DNA from: Rhizobium sp. FY34
GTDB taxonomy: Bacteria; Pseudomonadota; Alphaproteobacteria; Rhizobiales; Rhizobiaceae
Assembly: GCF_005222845.1 (NCBI RefSeq)
Contig: NZ_STFZ01000011.1
Coordinates: forward strand, 399,996 to 463,995
Direction: 5' to 3'
Length of the DNA stretch: 64,000 nt
The first letter of the stretch is position 1, and each line of letters starts with the position of its first letter. A program made the position numbers and the translations under genes. Positions 48,621-57,641 of the stretch are shown piece by piece. The notes under the pieces are model-generated. The model did no database searches and was not told the origin of the DNA. It saw only the letters and a program-made list of their open reading frames with translations.

Positions 48621-48836
48621 ATGGCCGAGACTGGCACTGTAAAATTCTTCAACACCGACAAGGGCTTCGGTTTTATCAAGCCAGACAATGGTGGCGCTGA
48701 TATCTTCGTACACATCTCAGCCGTACAGGCTTCCGGCCTGTCCGGCCTTTCGGAAAACCAGAAAGTAAGCTTCGACACTGAACCGGATCGTCGCGGCAAA
48801 GGCCCCAAGGCAGTCAATCTGCAAGTGGCCGGCTAA
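48621..48836 (+). CDS. cspA: Cold-shock domain protein
   Basis: This 71-residue single-domain nucleic-acid chaperone begins MAETGTVKFFNTDKGFGFIK (RNP1 KGFGFI). The RNP2 motif follows in GADIFVHISAVQ. It melts RNA secondary structure at low temperature. It is full length and followed by a strong terminator. The long untranslated region before it suggests post-transcriptional cold control. Confidence 0.95.
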   Translation: MAETGTVKFFNTDKGFGFIKPDNGGADIFVHISAVQASGLSGLSENQKVSFDTEPDRRGKGPKAVNLQVAG

Positions 48837-48867
48837 TCTCCGTTACGGCTTTCTATTCGAGTTGAAG

Positions 48868-48892
48868 CCCGGCAGGAATGCCGGGTTTTTTT
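48868..48892 (+). terminator. cspA terminator
   Basis: CCCGGCA (48868-48874) pairs with TGCCGGG (48879-48885) over a GGAA tetraloop, followed by seven T. Confidence 0.92.
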
Positions 48893-48972
48893 GTGGGCTG
48901 ACAGCCGGTCACAGCCGGAGATCTCGGCTGCACAGCACCTCAAATCGGCACGGATACGGCAGGTCTCGCGAC

Positions 48973-49620
48973 CTATAGACCTCTCAGATAGGGATTGCTG
49001 CGGCGCTCGTCGCCGATCCGACTACCTGGCCCATGACCGCACAGAAAGCTCATCTGGTCTCCGAGCGGCAGCACCTTGTCGCGAATAGAATCGAGCAATT
49101 GCTGGTGATTGCCGCCCGGCAGGTCCGTGCGGCCGATCGAGCCATTAAACAGAACATCACCCAGAATGGAAAACTGCATATCGCGGTTCACATAGATGAC
49201 ATGCCCCGGTGCATGGCCGGGCGTGTGGTAGATCTCGAAACGGTGATCGCCAAGCGAGACGACATCACCCTCTTCCAGCCAGCGATCCGGCGTCAGCTTG
49301 CGTGCCGGAATGTCGAAACCGAGTGCGGCAGCCCGGGTATCCAGAATGTCGAGAAGCGGCTTGTCGTCCTTATGTGGACCGATGACCGGTACGCCAAGCT
49401 TTTCGCGCAATTCGTCGGCGCCGCCGGCGTGGTCGATATGGCCGTGGGTGATCCAGATTTCCTTGACCGTCACACCCTGCTGCTGAACAATCGCGACTAT
49501 CGTATCCACATCACCACCGGGATCGACAACCACGGCCTCGCGGCTCTCGGTATCGAACAGCAAGGTGCAGTTCTGCTGAAAGGGAGTGACGGGAATGATG
49601 CCGGCCTGGAGCTTGCCCAT
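48973..49620 (-). CDS. Metallo-beta-lactamase-fold hydrolase (glyoxalase II-like)
   Basis: This 215-residue protein has the MBL metal motif THGHIDHAGG, followed by the ligand His in HTPGHAPGH, the Asp in ILGDVLFNGSIGRTDL and the final His in LCGHGPGS. It belongs to the YcbL-like group of small hydrolases related to glyoxalase II; the true thioester substrate is uncertain. The start MGKLQAGIIPV at 49620 is preferred; an ATG at 49632 is also in frame. Confidence 0.92.
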   Translation of the reverse strand: MGKLQAGIIPVTPFQQNCTLLFDTESREAVVVDPGGDVDTIVAIVQQQGVTVKEIWITHGHIDHAGGADELREKLGVPVIGPHKDDKPLLDILDTRAAALGFDIPARKLTPDRWLEEGDVVSLGDHRFEIYHTPGHAPGHVIYVNRDMQFSILGDVLFNGSIGRTDLPGGNHQQLLDSIRDKVLPLGDQMSFLCGHGPGSRIGDERRSNPYLRGL

Positions 49621-49652
49621 GAGATCTCGCATTCGGTGTTTCGGATGGCGTT

Positions 49653-49690
49653 AGAGAGGGTTTCGATCTGATTGGATCGAAACCCTCTCT
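49653..49690 (-). terminator. 16-bp perfect hairpin
   Basis: AGAGAGGGTTTCGATC (49653-49668) is exactly complementary to 49675-49690, with a 6-nt loop. It lies after the small membrane-protein gene and just before the MBL gene on the minus strand. It lacks a poly-T tail, so it may be a transcript stabiliser or weak terminator. Confidence 0.6.
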
Positions 49691-49724
49691 CAGCGCCGCA
49701 CATCCGTTCCTGCCGCGAAAATGC

Positions 49725-49916
49725 TCAGTCGGCAAGCAAATATCGGCCATCCGCGCCAAGCGGCGGCGCAAGCGCCACATTGGCCAGAAGTGCTCCGGCA
49801 ACCGCGAGTTTCAGCGCAAAGACGAGGTAAAGGATGGGACGAAGCGGATGCGCAAGCCTGACGGCGCGAACCTCATCGCCCAGCGATATTGTGCTCTCGG
49901 AAGCGAGCAAGGTCAT
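49725..49916 (-). CDS. Small membrane protein of unknown function
   Basis: This 63-residue protein starts MTLLASESTISLGDEVRAVR. One hydrophobic helix (about residues 26-48, PILYLVFALKLAVAGALLAN) follows, and the protein ends ADGRYLLAD. ATG 49916 has GGAG 8 nt upstream, which favours a real gene. No family is recognised. Confidence 0.65.
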   Translation of the reverse strand: MTLLASESTISLGDEVRAVRLAHPLRPILYLVFALKLAVAGALLANVALAPPLGADGRYLLAD

Positions 49917-50224
49917 GCTTGGTCTCCACTTGTCCTTTGCATGCAACGAGGGGCCGCAGCAAAGGTTCCGGCCACCTTTTCCTTCGCCCTCCCCTGTGGC
50001 GCAGGAAGCACAAACCATACAGGCACGTGCCACCCGGCCGCCTCTCTCAAACGGACTTTGCGTGGGGACATGACGGTGAAATCAGCACATTCAGGTTGAT
50101 TGTTGAGGCACTTCGCGCTTTATCAAGTTCTTCAAGATTTGCGTCGCGCCGACCATGACGGTAGGCTGCGGGAGCCGCCCGCCAATGGTCGGCACCGACG
50201 ACGTCGCTGGAAAGGAACGCCACC
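49917..50224. other. Divergent promoter region upstream of petP
   Basis: These 308 bp separate the small membrane-protein gene from the MarR-RR-HK operon. CCGACCAT (50149-50156) and ATGGTCGG (50185-50192) form a spaced inverted repeat that could be a regulator site. No promoter pair was assigned. Confidence 0.45.
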
Positions 50225-50740
50225 GTGTCACCGGTATCGACTGGAAAACCCCTCAAGAAGGTCCAGCCAACGATGCCTGCGGTCGATGAAGGAAAGATCG
50301 ACTTCGAGACCATCGAACTGTTCTTTTTCGCCTATCGCGATTTCGTATCCGATCCGGATGCCATTCTCGCCAAGATAGGCATGGGCCGCGCGCATCACCG
50401 TGTCGTTTATTTCGTCTGCCGACAGCCCGGCATGATGGTGACAGACCTGCTCGACATCCTGCAGATTACCAAGCAGAGCCTGGCCCGCGTTCTCAAACAG
50501 CTGATCGACAATGGCTATATCCGCCAGATGGCGGGTGCCAAGGACCGCCGCCAGCGCAGGCTCTATCCGACCCTTGCCGGACGGGAGCTGGCGCTGGCCC
50601 TTTCCGAGCCGCAATCGCGCCGTATATCGAAAGCCATGACGGATCTGACGCCAGACCAGAAAGACGGCGTACTCGCTTTTCTGCGCGCCCTGCGCGGACG
50701 GGAAGAGGGATTGGCACCAGCAGAAACAGAGGTCGATTAA
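50225..50740 (+). CDS. petP: MarR-family regulator, PetP-like
   Basis: The 171-residue winged-helix protein has HRVVYFVCRQPGMMVTDLLD, ILQITKQSLARVLKQLIDNG and the wing KDRRQRRLYPTLAGRELA. The next gene is an OmpR-type regulator 1 nt after the stop. This MarR/OmpR tandem is the petP-petR arrangement first described in Rhodobacter. The start is GTG 50225; an ATG at 50273 would give 155 residues. The effector is unknown. Confidence 0.85.
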   Translation: MSPVSTGKPLKKVQPTMPAVDEGKIDFETIELFFFAYRDFVSDPDAILAKIGMGRAHHRVVYFVCRQPGMMVTDLLDILQITKQSLARVLKQLIDNGYIRQMAGAKDRRQRRLYPTLAGRELALALSEPQSRRISKAMTDLTPDQKDGVLAFLRALRGREEGLAPAETEVD

Positions 50741-50741
50741 G

Positions 50742-51446
50742 ATGGGTAACAGTAGTGCGTCCCTTGCTGATGATGCGGCCCACCTGCTGGTGGTGGACGA
50801 CGACACCAGGATCCGCGCGCTTCTCAATCGCTACCTGATGGAACAGGGTTTTCGTGTGACCGTGGCCGGCGATGCCGCCGAGGCACGCCGCAAGCTCGAA
50901 GGCCTGAATTTCGATCTGATCATTCTGGATGTGATGATGCCCGGCGAAACTGGCATTGCACTGACCCAGGCCATGCGCGAGAAACGAGCGATACCGATTA
51001 TCCTGCTGACGGCGCGGGCCGAAGCCGAATCGCGCATTGCAGGGCTGGAGGCCGGCGCCGACGACTATCTGCCCAAGCCGTTCGATCCGCGCGAACTGGT
51101 GCTGCGCATCAACAATATCCTGCGCCGCAGTGCGAGCGCCGATGCGCCTAAGATAGACCAGGTCATGTTCGGCCCCTTCACGTTCCTGATTGCCCGCAAA
51201 GAATTGCGCCGCGCGGCCGAAACCATCCGCCTGACAGACCGCGAACAGGAGATCATGCTTCTGTTTGCGCTGCGCGCCGGCGAAACCATTCCCCGCCACG
51301 AATTGATCGGCGACGATGCCGAAGTGGGCGAGAGAACGATCGACGTGCAGATAAACCGTCTTCGCCGCAAGATTGAAGACGATCCAGCCAACCCGATCTA
51401 TCTTCAAACCGTGCGCGGCATAGGGTACCGTCTCAGCATTGATTGA
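50742..51446 (+). CDS. petR: OmpR-family response regulator, PetR-like
   Basis: The 234-residue protein has a receiver domain with the acidic pair DDD (19-21), phospho-acceptor Asp63 in LIILDVMMPG, Thr90 and Lys112 (LPKPFDP). A C-terminal winged helix follows: LTDREQEIMLLFALRAGETI and ERTIDVQINRLRRKIEDDPA, ending RGIGYRLS. It is intact and coupled to the MarR gene. The sensor kinase encoded 72 nt downstream is its likely partner. Confidence 0.93.
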   Translation: MGNSSASLADDAAHLLVVDDDTRIRALLNRYLMEQGFRVTVAGDAAEARRKLEGLNFDLIILDVMMPGETGIALTQAMREKRAIPIILLTARAEAESRIAGLEAGADDYLPKPFDPRELVLRINNILRRSASADAPKIDQVMFGPFTFLIARKELRRAAETIRLTDREQEIMLLFALRAGETIPRHELIGDDAEVGERTIDVQINRLRRKIEDDPANPIYLQTVRGIGYRLSID

Positions 51447-51518
51447 CGGGGAAAACCGGGCAAGGCGCCCGGCCGGGATGGCAGGCAAAGCGACGGCGAC
51501 AGCGCCGCAAGAGGCACA

Positions 51519-52901
51519 ATGGCGATCTTCGACATCATGCGCCGCGATATCGGCAAGATTCGTCTGCCTGGATGGACACCCTTCGGGCGTTGGCTGAAGC
51601 GCCGCATGCCGACAGGCCTCTATACGCGCTCCGTGCTGATCGTCATTATTCCAATGCTGCTGCTGCAAAGCGTGGTGGCGGCCGTCTTCATGGAACGGCA
51701 CTGGCGACTGGTGACCGAGCGCCTGTCAAACGCCGTCACGCGCGACATTGCCGCCATCATCGAAGTCATCCGCACCTATCCCTCGCCAGCCGACGACTAT
51801 GCGCAGATTACCCGGATTGCCCGTGACACGTTCCAGCTCAACATTTCCGTCGAGCAGGGTGGCGAACTGCCACCACCGCGGTCAAAGCCATTCTTCTCCA
51901 TTCTCGATGATATCCTCGCCGATCAGATCAGCGAACAGGTACGCCTGCCCTTCTGGATCGATACGGTTGGCGACAGCCGGCTGATTGAAATCCGCATCCA
52001 GCTGGACGATAGGGTTCTACGCATTTTTGCCATTCGCAATCAGGCCTATGCTTCCAACACGCATATCTTCCTGGTCTGGATGTTCGGCACCTCGCTTCTG
52101 CTGATCGGCATTTCCGTGCTGTTCCTGCGCGGCCAGATCCGGCCGATCCTGGCACTGGCGGACGCGGCAGAGAATTTTGGCAAGGGTCATCGCGCCGATC
52201 CGTTTTCGCCCCGCGGTGCCGACGAAATCCGCCGGGCGGGTATTGCCTTCATGCAGATGCGTGAGCGCATCGAGCGGCAGATGGAACAGCGCACGGCCAT
52301 GCTGACCGGCATCAGCCACGACCTGCGCACCATCCTCACACGCTTCAAGCTGCAATTGGCTTTGTCTGGCGACAATCCCGACCTCAACGGCATGAGCGCC
52401 GATGTGGACGACATGCAAAGCATGTTGGAAGGCTATCTCGCCTTTGCCCGCGGCGAAGCGGAAGAGGATTTCGGCGAACTGCGCCTCAGTGATCTTCTGG
52501 AAAAGATCCGCTCGGATTTCGACCTGCATGGCAAGGAAATGACCTATCGCATCGATGGCGAGGATCTTCTGTCCGTGCGGCCCAATGCCTTCATGCGGCT
52601 GGTCGGCAATCTGGCCGCCAATAGCGAACGTTATGCCGACAAACTGCATGTGGAAGCCCGCCATAGCGCGCGGTGGCTGACTCTGACCTTCGACGACAAC
52701 GGCCCCGGCATTCCCGAAGCCTCGCGCGAGGATGTCTTCAAGCCCTTCTACCGGCTGGACGAAGCGCGCAACCTCAATGCCTCCGGCACCGGCCTTGGCC
52801 TTGCCATCGTCCGCGACATTGCCCGTGCCCATGGCGGAAATGTCACCCTGGCCGACAGCCCGCAGGGCGGGTTGCGCGCCATAGTGCGGGTTCCGGCCTG
52901 A
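51519..52901 (+). CDS. EnvZ-type sensor histidine kinase
   Basis: The 460-residue kinase has membrane helices at about 36-57 and 183-203 flanking a periplasmic region of about 125 residues. A HAMP domain follows, then the phospho-acceptor His267 in GISHDLRTILTRFKLQLALS. The ATP-binding domain has the N box (NLAANSERYAD), G1 (DDNGPGIP) and G2 (GTGLGLAIV). The Pro that usually follows HDLRT in EnvZ-like kinases is Ile here. It should phosphorylate the upstream response regulator. The signal is unknown. Confidence 0.93.
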   Translation: MAIFDIMRRDIGKIRLPGWTPFGRWLKRRMPTGLYTRSVLIVIIPMLLLQSVVAAVFMERHWRLVTERLSNAVTRDIAAIIEVIRTYPSPADDYAQITRIARDTFQLNISVEQGGELPPPRSKPFFSILDDILADQISEQVRLPFWIDTVGDSRLIEIRIQLDDRVLRIFAIRNQAYASNTHIFLVWMFGTSLLLIGISVLFLRGQIRPILALADAAENFGKGHRADPFSPRGADEIRRAGIAFMQMRERIERQMEQRTAMLTGISHDLRTILTRFKLQLALSGDNPDLNGMSADVDDMQSMLEGYLAFARGEAEEDFGELRLSDLLEKIRSDFDLHGKEMTYRIDGEDLLSVRPNAFMRLVGNLAANSERYADKLHVEARHSARWLTLTFDDNGPGIPEASREDVFKPFYRLDEARNLNASGTGLGLAIVRDIARAHGGNVTLADSPQGGLRAIVRVPA

Positions 52902-52911
52902 CCAAAAGGTA

Positions 52912-53253
52912 TCACATCATCTTCATGCCGTTCGGCACGGCACGTTCCACACCGGCCAGCACGATGGCACCAGCCTCATCCGCAAATCCGAGGGTGAGGA
53001 CTTCCGAGCGAACAGGCCCGATCTGGCGGGGTGGAAAATTGACGACACCGAGCACCTGCCGACCGATGAGCGTTTCCGGCGTGTAATGCACCGTAATCTG
53101 AGCAGACGACCGCTTGATGCCGATCTCAGGGCCGAAATCGATCCTGAGCTTGTAGGCCGGCTTGCGCGCTTCCGGAAAATCCTCGACCTCGACGATCGTA
53201 CCGACGCGGATATCGACCTTTTCAAAGTCACCCCAGCTGATCTCCTCGGCCAT
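52912..53253 (-). CDS. csaA: CsaA-type tRNA-binding/chaperone protein
   Basis: This 113-residue single OB-fold protein begins [20 protein letters not shown] and continues through [20 protein letters not shown] and the [20 protein letters not shown] signature. The fold is the tRNA-binding domain of methionyl-tRNA synthetase. CsaA has been linked to protein-export chaperoning. It lies 20 nt after proC on the same strand, so it is probably the last gene of a ybjN-proC-csaA operon. Confidence 0.93.
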   Translation of the reverse strand: MAEEISWGDFEKVDIRVGTIVEVEDFPEARKPAYKLRIDFGPEIGIKRSSAQITVHYTPETLIGRQVLGVVNFPPRQIGPVRSEVLTLGFADEAGAIVLAGVERAVPNGMKMM

Positions 53254-53273
53254 GGCCCGTGCTCCTTGAAAAA

Positions 53274-54092
53274 TCAGCTGCCGAGTTCCTGCGCCCGCTG
53301 GCGCGCCGCAGCAATCGCGTCGTCAAACAGCGGCTGCATGCCACCCTCTGCCATCAGCACGGCAAGGGCCGCGGCTGTCGTACCGCCCGGCGAGGTAACG
53401 TTCTGGCGAAGGCGCGATGCTGCATCGCTCGATTGATGTAGGAGTTCGCCAGCGCCCGCCACCGTTTCGCGCGCCAGCCGCATGGCAAGATCAGCCGGAA
53501 GACCAAGCTTGCGACCGGCTTCCGCCATGCATTCCACCAGATAGAAGACATAGGCAGGGCCACTGCCGGAAACCGCCGTCACCGCATCGATATCGGCTTC
53601 GCTCGCTACCCATTCGACAGGGCCGGATACTTTCAGCAGATCATGCACCGTGGCGCGCTGGTCTTCGGTGACCTCGCCATTGGCATAGGCACCAGTGACG
53701 CCGCGACCGATCATCGCCGGCGTATTAGGCATGGCGCGCACCATGGCGGCCTGGCCGAGATGCCCCGCCAGGAAAGCCAGCGTCTTGCCGGCAGCCACAG
53801 AAACAACAACCGTCCGCGGGCCGACCAAAGCCTTCAGATCCGGCAGTACGGCATCCATCACCTGCGGCTTAACCGCCAGAAACAGGATCGAGGCCTTGGT
53901 ATCAGCAGGTGCGGCCACGGCATGACGCACACCATTTTCCGCAAGATTCGCCTTCATCGCATCCGAGGGTGCGGGATCCAGAACCAGGATGGAAGCACCG
54001 GCAACGCCGCTCTTCAACCAGCCGGACAGCATGGCGCCGCCCATATTGCCAGCGCCAACCAGCACCAGCGGACCAGACATGCCTTCAGACAT
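53274..54092 (-). CDS. proC: Pyrroline-5-carboxylate reductase
   Basis: The 272-residue enzyme makes the last step of proline synthesis with NAD(P)H. It has the Rossmann motif [16 protein letters not shown] and the P5CR C-terminal signature: [20 protein letters not shown] and [22 protein letters not shown] 54092 shares one base with the stop of the upstream YbjN-type gene (TGATG), so translation is coupled. GGGGAG precedes it. Confidence 0.95.
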   Translation of the reverse strand: MSEGMSGPLVLVGAGNMGGAMLSGWLKSGVAGASILVLDPAPSDAMKANLAENGVRHAVAAPADTKASILFLAVKPQVMDAVLPDLKALVGPRTVVVSVAAGKTLAFLAGHLGQAAMVRAMPNTPAMIGRGVTGAYANGEVTEDQRATVHDLLKVSGPVEWVASEADIDAVTAVSGSGPAYVFYLVECMAEAGRKLGLPADLAMRLARETVAGAGELLHQSSDAASRLRQNVTSPGGTTAAALAVLMAEGGMQPLFDDAIAAARQRAQELGS

Positions 54093-54592
54093 CAGCACTC
54101 CCCGACAGTCTCGAACAGAACCACGTCCATGGCGCTCTTGGCATCCATGCCGGACCAGACGACGAACTGGAAGGCCTGGTAATAGGTTTCGCAGGTTTCG
54201 AGCGCATTGGAGAGAAGCACTTCCACCTGCTGGTTGGTTGGCTCGGCACCGCCGGCCAGAAGCAGCGACTGGCGGAAGATCACTACATCCTCCTGACGCC
54301 AGAGGTCGAAATGGCCCATCAGAACCTGACCATTGACATGCGACAGAAGCCGGATGACCTCGTTGACGCGGGCATCCGGCACCTTGATATCGAAAGCACA
54401 GGCCAGATGCAGAGCCTCGAACTCCTCCATCCAGGAGAAGGAGACATGGTAATCGGTCCAGTGACCCTCCACGGTCATGGCGATCTCGTCCTCGCCTGAG
54501 CGTTCGAACGTCCAGTCGTTCGAGGCGGCGACGAACTCGATCATATCGACCGGGTTCGAATGACGTTCCATTTGCATCTCAATGAGGCTCAT
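54092..54592 (-). CDS. YbjN-domain protein
   Basis: This 166-residue protein starts MSLIEMQMERHSNPVDMIEF and has the YbjN fold core (WTDYHVSFSWMEEFEALHLA and VNEVIRLLSHVNGQVLMGHF). The family resembles type III secretion chaperones in fold, but its function is unknown. Placement directly upstream of proC is common in rhizobia. ATG 54592 has AAGAAGG 7 nt upstream. Confidence 0.9.
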   Translation of the reverse strand: MSLIEMQMERHSNPVDMIEFVAASNDWTFERSGEDEIAMTVEGHWTDYHVSFSWMEEFEALHLACAFDIKVPDARVNEVIRLLSHVNGQVLMGHFDLWRQEDVVIFRQSLLLAGGAEPTNQQVEVLLSNALETCETYYQAFQFVVWSGMDAKSAMDVVLFETVGEC

Positions 54593-55015
54593 GCGGCACC
54601 TTCTTAACCGGGATGAATTGCGGCTTACGTTTGAGGCACTTCTACCAACGGACGCAGAACAGCTAACCGGATACTTCATTTCTCGATGACCGCTGGCGAC
54701 TGCCAGATTAGCGCTTGCACCCTGTCTGGAGCTTACGAGCGCTGCTTCGAATCATCATTTAAAATCAGTGTATAGGCGCCGAGTCTGAGAACCAGCCCCC
54801 GGACCCGCAATTTGCGGGGACGACTCAATCACGCCTCTCGAAATGGCATCAGAGACTCGGATTAAACGACTCTGCCGTCAGGCTTTTTCGGCAGTGTCCA
54901 CAGGCCTGAATTTAGTTAGGCACAACCTTGGGGCAAAAGCCTGGTCAACCATTAAAAAAGGCGCGTCCCCGCTTTTAAGGAGCCGCGCCGCGTCATTCCG
55001 GAACAGAAAAAAGTA
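54593..55015. other. Intergenic region with RNA-like structure
   Basis: No protein gene is supported in these 423 bp. CCGAGTCT (54779-54786) pairs exactly with AGACTCGG (54853-54860), enclosing the inner hairpin CCCGC/GCGGG (54804-54808 with 54814-54818). A TATAGG at about 54771 lies just before this unit. The ubiK terminator (54954-54989) is at the right end. The structured part may be a small RNA or leader; no known family was recognised. Confidence 0.45.
54954..54989 (-). terminator. ubiK terminator
   Basis: On the minus strand, GGCGCG (54989-54984) pairs with CGCGCC (54965-54960) and is followed by a run of six T (54959-54954). Confidence 0.8.
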
Positions 55016-55279
55016 TCAGCCCTGCGTTGTTGCAGCCAGCTTTACCTCGAGTGCCTCGATGCGGGCGAGCAGCGCGTCATTTTCGTCGCGCGCCTTGATG
55101 GCCATCTCGCGCACCACTTCGAACTCCTCGCGCTTGACCACATCCATGGAATTCAGCAGACGCTCCACCTGCACTTGGAAAGCCGTCTCGGCTTCCTTGC
55201 GCACGCTCTGCGCTGCCCCTGCGGCATCCGTCATCAAACGTGCAAATTCATCCATCATACGGTTGGTTCCGGTCGACAT
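55016..55279 (-). CDS. ubiK: UbiK-family accessory factor (BMFP protein)
   Basis: This 87-residue, mostly alpha-helical protein begins MSTGTNRMMDEFARLMTDAA. The C-terminal coiled coil VVREMAIKARDENDALLARI follows. UbiK helps assemble the ubiquinone-synthesis complex; the Brucella homologue was described as a membrane-fusogenic protein. It is divergent from lgt, as often in alphaproteobacteria. Confidence 0.9.
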   Translation of the reverse strand: MSTGTNRMMDEFARLMTDAAGAAQSVRKEAETAFQVQVERLLNSMDVVKREEFEVVREMAIKARDENDALLARIEALEVKLAATTQG

Positions 55280-55508
55280 CAGATCGATCTCCCTTTGCGT
55301 CGCCGGCCGGGCCGGCGATCTTCATAGTGATGAGGATGAGGTAGGGTCTGCGCCGCGCCCTTGCAAGAAGAATCCACGCATCTTCCAGCGGTTGAACGAC
55401 ACTTCTCTGAGGATGAACCCCAGGTGGGCGAGATTCACCTTGACCCGCCAAAAGTGGAAAGTCATGTTCCGCCGATGATGCGGCACTAAAGGCCGAGGTA
55501 ATATAACG

Positions 55509-56351
55509 TTGTATTCGATACCCAGCCTACTCGCGATCCTGCCCTACCCGGATATCGACCCGGTGGCCTTTTCCGTCGGGCCGCTGGCCGTTCACTGGTA
55601 TGGGCTGGCCTATGTCGTCGGCATCATGCTCGGCTGGTACTATGCCAAGCGCATGGTGACACGCGCCGATCTGTGGCCGGGCGGCACCGCACCCATGACC
55701 GTGGAGGCGCTCGACGACTTTCTCGTCTGGGTCGCCGGCGGCGTCGTGCTGGGCGGGCGCATCGGCTATATCCTCTTCTATGACATGGCCGCGATCATCG
55801 ACAATCCCATCCGGGCGATCGAGATCTGGAATGGCGGCATGTCCTTCCATGGCGGGCTGATCGGCACGACGATTGCCATGATCCTGTTTGCCCGGCGCAA
55901 CAATGTGCCCGTCTGGAGCCTGTTTGATACGGTGGCAACTGTTGCCCCCTTCGGCCTGTTCTTCGGACGCCTCGCCAATTTCATCAATGGGGAGCTTTGG
56001 GGTCGCATTGCCGATGTGCCCTGGGCCTTCGTCTTCCCCACCGGCGGCCCCTTTGCCCGCCATCCGAGCCAGCTTTACGAGGCAGCGCTGGAAGGCATCG
56101 TGCTGTTTCTTGTGCTCCGCGTGATGACGCACCACGTCAAAGCGCTGAGAAAGCCAGGCACGGTGGCCGGCGTATTCGTCTGCGGCTACGCACTGTCGCG
56201 CATATTTGTTGAATTCTTCCGCGAGCCGGATGCGCAGCTTGGCTATCTGGCCTTCGGCTGGCTCACGATGGGCATGGTTCTGTCGCTCCCCATGCTTTTC
56301 CTCGGCGTCTGGGCGATTGTTCGCGCCCGCCGCGCCACCCCGAACTCCTGA
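55509..56351 (+). CDS. lgt: Prolipoprotein diacylglyceryl transferase
   Basis: The 280-residue inner-membrane enzyme adds diacylglycerol to the lipobox cysteine of prolipoproteins. It has multiple membrane helices and family motifs [20 protein letters not shown], the Lgt signature [14 protein letters not shown] (Arg, Asn and Glu at the active site) and [13 protein letters not shown]. The start appears to be TTG at 55509, with GAGGT about 9 nt upstream. It heads a closely spaced cluster with midA, pgeF and an M24 gene. Confidence 0.94.
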   Translation: MYSIPSLLAILPYPDIDPVAFSVGPLAVHWYGLAYVVGIMLGWYYAKRMVTRADLWPGGTAPMTVEALDDFLVWVAGGVVLGGRIGYILFYDMAAIIDNPIRAIEIWNGGMSFHGGLIGTTIAMILFARRNNVPVWSLFDTVATVAPFGLFFGRLANFINGELWGRIADVPWAFVFPTGGPFARHPSQLYEAALEGIVLFLVLRVMTHHVKALRKPGTVAGVFVCGYALSRIFVEFFREPDAQLGYLAFGWLTMGMVLSLPMLFLGVWAIVRARRATPNS

Positions 56352-56370
56352 CGCGACGACGAGGCTCCCC

Positions 56371-57474
56371 TTGACCACGCCGCTTGCAGAAAAGATCAAG
56401 ACACTCATCCGGATGAACGGTCCCATCAGCGTGACCGACTATTTCGCGCTGTGCCTGGCCGATCCGGATCACGGTTACTATAAAACGCGCGACCCCTTCG
56501 GCGTGAATGGAGATTTCATCACAGCCCCGGAAATCAGCCAGCTTTTCGGCGAAATGCTCGGCATCTTCATGGTGCATGCCTGGCAGCAGCATGGCATGCC
56601 GACACCGGTCAATCTCGTCGAGATCGGCCCTGGTCGCGGCACGCTGATGCTCGATATGCTGCGCGTCGTGCGCAAGCTGTCACCCGAACTCTTCGATAGC
56701 CTCAATGTTCATATGGTAGAAACCAGCGACCGGCTGCGCGGCGTGCAACGCATCACGCTGGAAGCCTTTTCCGCAAAAATCGCCTGGCATGCCTCTTTCG
56801 AGGATGTGCCGGATGGCTTCATGCTGCTGGCTGCCAATGAGCTGTTCGACGCCATCCCGATCCGCCAGTTCATCAAGACGCCGACGGGATACCGCGAACG
56901 GCTGGTCGGTCTCAATGCCGATGACGGGCTCAGTTTCGGCATCGGCATCGCCACGCTCGATCCGCTGCTTTTGCCGTCCGGCTCTGGCGGCGAACCGGAA
57001 GGCACCGTGCTGGAGATCGCCCCGGCCCGCCAAGCCGTGATGCAAGCGCTCTGCCACCGGCTGAAGCGCAGCGGCGGCACGGCCCTCATTCTCGACTATG
57101 GCCATATGGCAAGCTCCTTCGGCGATACCTTGCAGGCGGTCCTGCGCCATGAGTTCGATCCGCCGCTGGCCCATCCGGGCGAAGCAGACCTGACCAGCCA
57201 TGTGGACTTTGCCGATCTGGCGCGCGTGGCCCGTAGCGCTGGCCTCCAGATCAACGGATGCATGCACCAGGGCGATTTTCTCTATGGCCTGGGCCTTGCC
57301 CAGCGGGCGGCAGCCCTTGCACAAGGCAAGGCCGAACCCGAGCAGCATGCCATAGCGGTCGCGGCAAACCGTCTGGCCGGCATAGGGGAAGGCAAGATGG
57401 GCGAGCTTTTCAAGGCGCTTGCCGTCTCCAGCCCCTCGGTCAAGCTGTCACCCTTCCGGCCCGTGCGCGACTGA
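56371..57474 (+). CDS. MidA/NDUFAF7-family SAM-dependent methyltransferase
   Basis: This 367-residue protein starts at TTG 56371 (GAGG about 8 nt upstream), giving TTPLAEKIKTLIRMNGPISV. It contains DFITAPEISQLFGEMLGIF, the SAM-binding LVEIGPGRGTLMLDMLR and ANELFDAIPIRQF. The mitochondrial homologue methylates an arginine in complex I during assembly; a similar role in bacteria is inferred. It follows lgt by 19 bp. Confidence 0.92.
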   Translation: MTTPLAEKIKTLIRMNGPISVTDYFALCLADPDHGYYKTRDPFGVNGDFITAPEISQLFGEMLGIFMVHAWQQHGMPTPVNLVEIGPGRGTLMLDMLRVVRKLSPELFDSLNVHMVETSDRLRGVQRITLEAFSAKIAWHASFEDVPDGFMLLAANELFDAIPIRQFIKTPTGYRERLVGLNADDGLSFGIGIATLDPLLLPSGSGGEPEGTVLEIAPARQAVMQALCHRLKRSGGTALILDYGHMASSFGDTLQAVLRHEFDPPLAHPGEADLTSHVDFADLARVARSAGLQINGCMHQGDFLYGLGLAQRAAALAQGKAEPEQHAIAVAANRLAGIGEGKMGELFKALAVSSPSVKLSPFRPVRD

Positions 57475-57641
57475 CAGCAGACCCTGGCACAGGAGCCGGC
57501 GGTTGACATTCTCGCCAAGCCTGGTCCACATTCGCGCCGAAACGAAGCAGCCACGCGCCTGCGGTCGCGCCCATGGGCGCCCCGAAACCCGTTCCGGGAC
57601 ATATCCCTTCCACGACCCTCACAGCGACAGAACAAACGCCA

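Noticed and set aside
54779-54860. 6S RNA or tmRNA in the ybjN-ubiK gap
   Set aside because: The length and sequence motifs do not match either RNA; only an unassigned structured unit is reported.
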